A stretch of DNA of 64,000 bases, taken from positions 23,850,001 through 23,914,000 of the forward strand of contig NC_079888.1 in the NCBI RefSeq assembly GCF_029227915.1, read 5' to 3'. The notes beneath the pieces are model-generated. The model worked only from the letters and a program-made list of their open reading frames with translations, was not told the DNA's origin and searched no databases. Source of the stretch: Hydractinia symbiolongicarpus. Taxonomy: Eukaryota; Cnidaria; Hydrozoa; Anthoathecata; Hydractiniidae. This document shows, one piece after another, positions 58,180-64,000 of this stretch. Numbering within the stretch: position 1 is the stretch's first letter; each line of letters starts with the position of its first letter. The position numbers were made by a program, and so were the translations under genes.

Positions 58180-60003
58180 CGTTCGGGAAATGAGTTTACT
58201 CCCTGTGTACTTTCTTTGTATACATTCGACTATACGGGCCAAGCCCCGGATTTACGGGAAAACGACGGATTTCGTTTGCCGGCGATTAAACCTCTTTCAT
58301 TAGGCGTCTCATCAAAAATGAAAACATTTTTGACAACTACAAGTCTCATGCGTTTTAGTGGTGAAAAAATAATTTAAAAAATCGTTCGGGAAATGAGTTT
58401 ACTCCCTGGGTACTTTCTTTGTATACTTTTGACTATACGGGCCGAGTCCGGGATTTACGGGAAATCGCGGATTTTCGTTTGCCGGCGATTAAACTGCTTT
58501 TATTCAGCGTCTTATCAAAAATGAAAACATTTTTGAAAACTACAAGTCTCATGCGTTTTAGTGGTGAAAAAATAATTTAAAAAATCGTTCGCGAAATGAG
58601 TTTACTCCCTGGGTACTTTCTTTGTATACTTTTGACTATACGGGCCAAGCGGGGATTTACGGGAAATCGCGGGTTTTCGTTTGCCGGCGATTAAACTTCT
58701 TTTATTCAGCGTCTCATCAAAAATGAAAACATTTTTGAAAACTACAAGTCTCATGCGTTTTAGTGGTGAAAAAATAATTTAAAAAATCGATCTGGAAATG
58801 AGTTTACTCCCTGGGTACTTTCTTTGTATACTTTTGACTATACGGGCCGAGTCCGGGATTTAGGGAAATCGCAGGTTTTCGTTTGCCGGCGATTAAACTG
58901 CTTTTATTCAGCGTCTCATCAAAAATGAAAACATTTTTGAAAACTACAAGTCTCATGCGTTTTAGTTGTTGAAAAATAATTTAAAAAATCGTTCGGGAAA
59001 TGAGTTTACTCCCTGGGTACTTTCTTTGTATACATTCGACTATACGGGCCAAGCCCCGGATTTACGGGAATACGCGGGATTTCGTTTGCCGGCGATTAAA
59101 CCTCTTTCATTAAGCGTCTCATCAAAAATGAAAACATTTTTGACAACTACAAGTCTCATGCGTTTTAGTGGTGAAAAAATAATTTAAAAAATCGTTCGGG
59201 AAATGAGTTTACTCCCTGGGTACTTTCTTTGTATACTTTTGACTATACGGGCCGAGTCCGGGATTTACGGGAAATCGCGGATTTTTGTTTGCCGGCGATT
59301 AAACTGCTTTTATTCAGCGTCTCATCAAAAATGAAAACATTTTTGAAAACTACAAGTCTCATGCGTTTTAGTGGTGAAAAAATAATTTAAAAAAATCGTT
59401 CGGGAAATGAGTTTACTCCCTGCGTACTTTCTTTGTATACTTTTGACTATACGGGCCAAGCCGGGATTTACGGGAATTCGCGGGTTTTCGTTTGCCGGCG
59501 ATTAAACTTCTTTTATTCAGCGTCTCATCAAAAATGAAAACATTTTTGAAAACTACAAGTCTTATGCGTTTTAGTGGTGAAAAAATAATTTAAAAAATCG
59601 TTCTGGAAATGAGTTTACTCCCTGGGTACTTTCTTTGTATACATTCGACTATACGGGCCGAGTCCGGGATTTAGGGAAATCGCAGGTTTTCGTTTGCCGG
59701 CGAGTAAACTGCTTTTATTCAGCGTCTCATCAAAAATGAAAACATTTTTAAAAACTACAAGTCTCATGCGTTTTAGTGGTGAAAAAATAATTTAAAAAAT
59801 CGTTCTGGAAATGAGTTTACTGACAGGGTACTTTCTTTGTATACATTCGACTATACGTGCCAAGCCCGGGATTTTCGGAAAATCGCGGGTTTTCGTTTGC
59901 CGGCGATTAAACTGCTTTTATTCAGCGTCTCATGAAAAATGAAAACATTCTTGAAAACTACAAGTCTCATGCGTTTTAGTGGTGAAATAATAATTTAAAA
60001 AAT
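58180..60003 (+). repeat. Run O-D-I2-H-O-D-B-W-Y (9 monomers)
   Basis: Nine monomers, 1824 bp. O has CCAAGCCCCGG with AAAACGACGG or AATACGCGGG; D here keeps the ordinary CAAAAATG dyad; I2 has CCAAGCGGGG with CGTTCGCG; W has GCGAGTAAAC; Y has CATGAAAAATG. Around 58160 the tail is AAAAAAAAAATT, an expanded A-run. The part from about 57860 to 58960 recurs 2838 bp further on. Confidence 0.86.
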
Positions 60004-60814
60004 CGGTCGGGAAATGAGTTTACTCCCTGGATACTTTCTTTTTATACTTTTGACCATACGGGTCGTGTCCGGATTTAGGGGAAATCGCGGGTTTTCGTTT
60101 GCCGGCGATTAAACTTGTTTTATTCAGAGTCTCATCAAAATTGTAAACATTCTTAAAAACTACAAGTCTCATGCGTTTTTCTGGTGAAAAAATAATTTAA
60201 AAAATCGTTCGGGAAATGAGTTTACTCCCTGGGTACTTTCTTTGTATACTTCTGACTATACGGGCCGAGTCAGGGATTTACGGGAAATCGCGGGTTTTCG
60301 TTTGCCGCCGATTAAACTTCTTTTATTCAGCGTCTCATCAAAAATGAAAACATTTTTAAAAACTACAAGTCTCATGCGTTTTACTGGTGAAAAAATAATT
60401 TAAAAAATCGTTCAGGAAATGAGTTTACTCCCTGGGTACTTTCTTTGTATACTTTTGACTATACGGGCCGAGTGCGGGATTTACGGGAAATCGCGGGTTT
60501 TCGTTTGCCGGCGATTAAACTTCTTTTATTCAGAGTCTCATCAAAATTGTAAACATTCTTAAAAACTACAAGTCTCATGCGTTTTAGTGGTGAAAAAATA
60601 ATTTAAAAAATCGTTCGGGAAATGAGTTTACTCACTAGGTACTTTCTTTGTATACTTTTGACCATACGGGTCGTGTCCGGGATTTAAGGGAAATCGCGGG
60701 TTTTCGTTTGCCGGCGATTAAACTTCTTTTATTCAGCGTCTCATCAAAAATGAAAACATTTTTAAAACCTACAAGTCTTATGCGTTTTAGTGATGAAAAA
60801 ATAATTTAAAAAAT
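60004..60814 (+). repeat. Patch of four divergent monomers
   Basis: Units at 60004, 60206, 60409 and 60612 carry variants rare elsewhere: CGGTCGGG, GGGTCGTGTCCGG (first and fourth), GAGTCAGGG, GAGTGCGGG, ATTCAGAGTC with AAATTGTAAACATTCTTAA (first and third), GCCGCCG, and TTTTTCTGG or TTTTACTGG. First and third, and first and fourth, share marks, so they form a small local family. Confidence 0.85.
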
Positions 60815-61827
60815 CGTTCTGGAAATGAGTTTACTCACAGGGTACTTTCTTTGTATACATTCGACTACACGGGCCAAGCCCGGGATTTACGGGAAATCGC
60901 GGGTTTTCGTTTTCCGGCGATTAAACCTCTTTCATTAAGCGTCTCATCAAAAATGAAAACATTTTTAAAAACTACAAGTCTCATGCGTTTTAATGGTGAA
61001 AAAAAAAATTAAAAAATCGTTCGGGAAATGAGTTTACTCCCTGTGTACTTTCTTTGTATACATTCGACTATACGGGCCAAGCCCCGGATTTACGGGAAAA
61101 CGACGGATTTCGTTTGCCGGCGATTAAACCTCTTTCATTAGGCGTCTCATCAAAAATGAAAACATTTTTGACAACTACAAGTCTCATGCGTTTTAGTGGT
61201 GAAAAAATAATTTAAAAAATCGTTCGGGAAATGAGTTTACTCCCTGGGTACTTTCTTTGTATACTTTTGACTATACGGGCCGAGTCCGGGATTTACGGGA
61301 AATCGCGGATTTTCGTTTGCCGGCGATTAAACTGCTTTTATTCAGCGTCTTATCAAAAATGGAAACATTTTTGAAAACTACAAGTCTCATGCGTTTTAGT
61401 GGTGAAAAAATAATTTAAAAAATCGTTCGCGAAATGAGTTTACTCCCTGGGTACTTTCTTTGTATACTTTTGACTATACGGGCCAAGCGGGGATTTACGG
61501 GAAATCGCGGGTTTTCGTTTGCCGGCGATTAAACTTCTTTTATTCAGCGTCTCATCAAAAATGAAAACATTTTTGAAAACTACAAGTCTCATGCGTTTTA
61601 GTGGTGAAAAAATAATTTAAAAAATCGATCTGGAAATGAGTTTACTCCCTGGGTACTTTCTTTGTATACTTTTGACTATACGGGCCGAGTCCGGGATTTA
61701 GGGAAATCGCAGGTTTTCGTTTGCCGGCGATTAAACTGCTTTTATTCAGCGTCTCATCAAAAATGAACACATTTTTGAAAACTACAAGTCTCATGCGTTT
61801 TAGTGGTGAAAAAATAATTTAAAAAAT
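60815..61827 (+). repeat. Long-range copy: R2-O-D-I2-H (5 monomers)
   Basis: This is a repeat of 57977-58988 at a constant offset of 2838 bp, extending upstream to about 60700. Shared marks are TTAAAACCTACAAG, TTTTAATGGTG followed by a long A-run, AAAACGACGG, ATTAGGCGTC and CGTCTTATC. One visible difference is AAATGGAAACA near 61358 for AAATGAAAACA. The match stops near 61800, where the earlier copy has TTAGTTGTTGAAAAA. Confidence 0.9.
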
Positions 61828-62231
61828 CGTTCGCGAAATGAGTTTACTCCCTGGGTACTTTCTTTGTATACTTTTGACTATACGGGCCAAGCGGGGATTT
61901 ACGGGAAATCGCGGGTTTTCGTTTGCCGGCGATTAAACTTCTTTTATTCAGCGTCTCATCAAAAATGAAAACATTTTTGAAAACTACAAGTCTCATGCGT
62001 TTTAGTGGTGAAAAAATAATTTAAAAAATCGATCTGGAAATGAGTTTACTCCCTGGGTACTTTCTTTGTATACTTTTGACTATACGGGCCGAGTCCGGGA
62101 TTTAGGGAAATCGCAGGTTTTCGTTTGCCGGCGATTAAACTGCTTTTATTCAGCGTCTCATCAAAAATGAAAACATTTTTGAAAACTACAAGTCTCATGC
62201 GTTTTAGTGGTAAAAAAATAATTTAAAAAAT
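61424..62231 (+). repeat. I2-H dimer, two copies of 404 bp
   Basis: I2 starts at 61424 and 61828, H at 61626 and 62030. Both I2 units have CCAAGCGGGG. The first H has AATGAACACATT near 61766, the second AATGAAAACATT. Confidence 0.9.
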
Positions 62232-63041
62232 CGTTCGGGAAATGAGTTTACTCCCTGGGTACTTTCTTTGTATACATTCGACTATACGGGCCAAGCCCCG
62301 GATTTACGGGAAAACGCGGGATTTCGTTTGCCGGCGATTAAACTTCTTTTATTCAGCGTCTCATCAAAAATGAAAACATTTTTGAAAACTACAAGTCTTA
62401 TGCGTTTTAGTGGTGAAAAAATAATTTAAAAAATCGTTCGCGAAATGAGTTTACTCCCTGGGTACTTTCTTTGTATACTTTTGACTATACGGGCCAAGCG
62501 GGGATTTACGGGAAATCGCGGGTTTTCGTTTGCCGGCGATTAAACTTCTTTTATTCAGCGTCTCATCAAAAATGAAAACATTTTTGAAAACTACAAGTCT
62601 CATGCGTTTTAGTGGTGAAAAAATAATTTAAAAAATCGATCTGGAAATGAGTTTACTCCCTGGGTACTTTCTTTGTATACTTTTGACTATACGGGCCGAG
62701 TCCGGGATTTAGGGAAATCGCAGGTTTTCGTTTGCCGGCGATTAAACTGCTTTTATTCAGCGTCTCATCAAAAATGAAAACATTTTTGAAAACTACAAGT
62801 CTCATGCGTTTTAGTGGTAAAAAAATAATTTAAAAAATCGTTCGGGAAATGAGTTTACTCCCTGGGTACTTTCTTTGTATACATTCGACTATACGGGCCA
62901 AGCCCCGGATTTACGGGAAAACGCGGGATTTCGTTTGCCGGCGATTAAACTTCTTTTATTCAGCGTCTCATCAAAAATGAAAACATTTTTGAAAACTACA
63001 AGTCTTATGCGTTTTAGTGGTGAAAAAATAATTTAAAAAAT
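61828..63041 (+). repeat. I2-H-O trimer, two copies of 607 bp
   Basis: The order I2 (CGTTCGCG), H (CGATCTGG), O (CCAAGCCCCGG, AAAACGCGGG) runs 61828-62434 and again 62435-63041, each 607 bp. I saw no difference between the two copies by eye over most of their length, so this is a recent tandem duplication. Confidence 0.91.
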
Positions 63042-63852
63042 CGTTCTGGAAATGAGTTTACTCCCTGGGTACTTTCTTTGTATACATTCGACTATACGGG
63101 CCGAGTCCGGGATTTAGGGAAATCGCAGGTTTTCGTTTGCCGGCGAGTAAACTGCTTTTATTCAGCGTCTCATCAAAAATGAAAACATTTTTAAAAACTA
63201 CAAGTCTCATGCGTTTTAGTGGTGAAAAAATAATTTAAAAAATCGTTCTGGAAATGAGTTTACTCACAGGGTACTTTCTTTGTATACATTCGACTATACG
63301 TGCCAAGCCCGGGATTTTCGGAAAATCGCGGGTTTTCGTTTGCCGGCGATTAAACTGCTTTTATTCAGCGTCTCATGAAAAATGAAAACATTCTTGAAAA
63401 CTACAAGTCTCATGCGTTTTAGTGGTGAAATAATAATTTAAAAAATTCCTTTGGGAAATGAGTTTACTCCCTGGGTACTTTCTTTCTATGCTTTTGACTA
63501 TACGAGCCGAGTGCAGGATTTTCGGGAAATCGCAGGTTTTCGTTTGCCGGCGATTAAACTTCTTTTATTCAGCGTCTCATCAAAAATGAAAACATTTTTA
63601 AAAACTACAAGTCTCATGCGTTTTAGCGGTGAAAAAATAATTTAAAAAATCGTTCTGGAAATGAGTTTACTCACAGGGTACTTTCTTTGTATACATTCGA
63701 CTATACGTGCCAAGCCCGGGATTTTCGGAAAATCGCGGGTTTTCGTTTGCCGGCGATTAAACTGCTTTTATTCAGCGTCTCATGAAAAATGAAAACATTC
63801 TTGAAAACTACAAGTCTCATGCGTTTTAGTGGTGAAATAATAATTTAAAAAA
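63042..63852 (+). repeat. W-Y-Z-Y monomers
   Basis: W (GCGAGTAAAC), Y (CTCACAGG, ATTTTCGG, CATGAAAAATG), Z (TTCCTTTGGG, CTATGCTTTTG, GAGTGCAGG), then Y again at 63651. The Y-Z pair at 63244-63650 (407 bp) begins a second time at 63651. The first Z has TTTTAGCGG near 63622. Confidence 0.88.
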
Positions 63853-64000
63853 TTCCTTTGGGAAATGAGTTTACTCCCTGGGTACTTTCTTTCTATGCTT
63901 TTGACTATACGAGCCGAGTGCAGGATTTTCGGGAAATCGCAGGTTTTCGTTTGCCGGCGATTAAACTTCTTTTATTCAGCGTCTCATCAAAAATGAAAAC
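63853..64000 (+). repeat. Partial type Z monomer at right edge
   Basis: The last 148 bases are the front of a Z monomer and stop just after the CAAAAATGAAAAC block. The array therefore continues to the right. Confidence 0.93.

Larger units (their letters stand above)
1..64000 (+). repeat. Satellite DNA array, about 203-bp monomer, about 315 head-to-tail copies
   Basis: Every stretch of the window aligns to one monomer unit. Typical landmarks in consensus order are CGTTCGGGAAATGAG (1), CCCTGGGTAC (22), GTATAC (39), TATACGGGCC (52), CGGGAAATCG (76), GCCGGCG (99), ATTCAGCGTC (120), the CAAAAATGAAAACATTTTT dyad region (about 134), CTCATGCGTTTTAG (about 167) and AATTTAAAAAAT at the end. Adjacent units start 200-204 bp apart; clean runs such as 26176, 26379, 26582, 26785 give exactly 203. 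No copy is inverted and no foreign DNA interrupts the series. A single hand-counted copy is 38% GC. Open frames of 62-113 codons recur, but all are repeat shadows: 203 is not a multiple of three, most start at TTG rather than ATG, and their presence depends on one C/T variant. A eukaryotic centromeric or heterochromatic satellite is the natural reading; species and function are not identifiable here. Confidence 0.99.

Noticed and set aside
1844-63645. Dozens of 62-73-codon open frames of nearly the same sequence, taken as a small protein family
   Set aside because: They are the satellite read in one frame. Most start at TTG, the unit length is not a multiple of three, indels between types shift the frame, and there is no promoter or ribosome-site pattern or coding bias.
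1-64000. CRISPR array
   Set aside because: Repeats are about 203 bp and contiguous, with no unique spacers and no cas genes.
1-64000. rDNA intergenic spacer repeats
   Set aside because: No rRNA gene or rRNA-like sequence appears in 64 kb, far longer than usual spacer arrays.
1-64000. Transposon or retroelement insertions
   Set aside because: Monomer phase is continuous from end to end; no terminal repeats, target-site duplications or transposase and reverse transcriptase frames were seen.
1-64000. Inverted monomers or strand switches
   Set aside because: All monomers I checked from start to end read in the same direction.
1-64000. Telomeric repeats or a subtelomeric boundary
   Set aside because: No TTAGGG-, TTAGG- or TTTAGGG-type tandem was found. 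Single TTTAGGG strings in A, H and W monomers come from one lost base and are not in tandem.
1-64000. Assembly artefact (false expansion of a collapsed repeat)
   Set aside because: Copies differ by private variants in an orderly way and junctions are varied, as in real arrays. It cannot be ruled out for the nearly identical pairs (21103-24346, 61828-63041) without reads.

Overview
The whole 64 kb is one uninterrupted satellite DNA array. A monomer of about 203 bp repeats head to tail roughly 315 times, always in the same orientation. I found no gene, RNA gene, transposon or spacer in it. The array enters at base 1 and leaves at base 64000 in mid-monomer, so both ends lie outside the window. 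A satellite of this size and layered structure points to a eukaryotic chromosome, at a centromere, pericentromere or other heterochromatic block. I do not recognise the monomer and cannot name the organism. Nothing looks prokaryotic or viral.

Consensus positions below count from the CG of the block AAAATCGTTC. The monomer has two halves by hand count on one typical copy: positions 1-108 are about 49% GC and 109-203 about 25% GC (38% overall). The GC half carries four CGGG motifs near a 10-bp spacing (56, 67, 76, 86). The AT half carries a 7-bp dyad and A-tracts. Monomer length varies (about 200-204 bp) through small diagnostic indels.

Monomers fall into recurrent types, given letters here with their tags: A (GGAAATGCG, TTTAGGG), B (CCAAGCCGGG, one base short), C (CTTCCTGG), D (CGCGGATTTT, CCCATCAAATATG), E (CTTTTTTTG, CATTCTTG), F (CTGGCTAC, GTCCAGG), G (TTTTTGTTCGCC), H (CGATCTGG), I (GGGACAAGCC), I2 (CCAAGCGGGG), J (GGGTTTACTCACAGG), K (TTTCCGGG, GCCGACG), L (GGGTAC, GTCCAGG, CGCAGG), M (TGTAAAC), N (GGCTGAGTCC), O (CCAAGCCCCGG), P (GGAAATCAG), Q (GTATTCTTTT, GTCCGCG), R (GATATCG, AAACCACTTTC), R2 (ACTACACGGG), S (GTTCGGAAAATG, GAGACCGAG), T (CGTTTAGG or GATTACAC), U (plain CCAAGCCCGGG), V (TTTACGAG, CAGTGTC), W (ACATTCG, GCGAGTAAAC), X (TTCGGCG), Y (CTCACAGG, CATGAAAAATG), Z (CTATGCTTTTG, GAGTGCAGG).

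The types are arranged in higher-order repeats (HORs) of many lengths. Left to right: 19-2649, a tetramer [BCDE] twice plus flanks; 2650-8330, a 10/8/10-mer; 8331-12791, a 6-mer and a mixed run; 12792-18870, a 15-mer twice; 17045-21102, a 10-mer twice, overlapping the previous one; 21103-24346, an 8-mer twice, almost identical; 24347-30433, mixed with a run of L; 30434-34692, a 10/11-mer pair with growing M-A dimers; 34693-39750, reshuffled; 39751-51697, six variable copies of a G-U-H-I-J-K-L-V-Y-Z unit; 51698-58179, a second [BCDE]x2 block and a 9/8-mer; 58180-64000, O/I2/H/W/Y/Z units ending in trimer and dimer expansions.

The picture is of satellite evolution by unequal crossing-over: HORs gain or lose whole monomers, chimeric monomers mark junctions, and one roughly 2-kb block recurs almost 53 kb away. 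Function (kinetochore, heterochromatin or none) cannot be read from the sequence alone.
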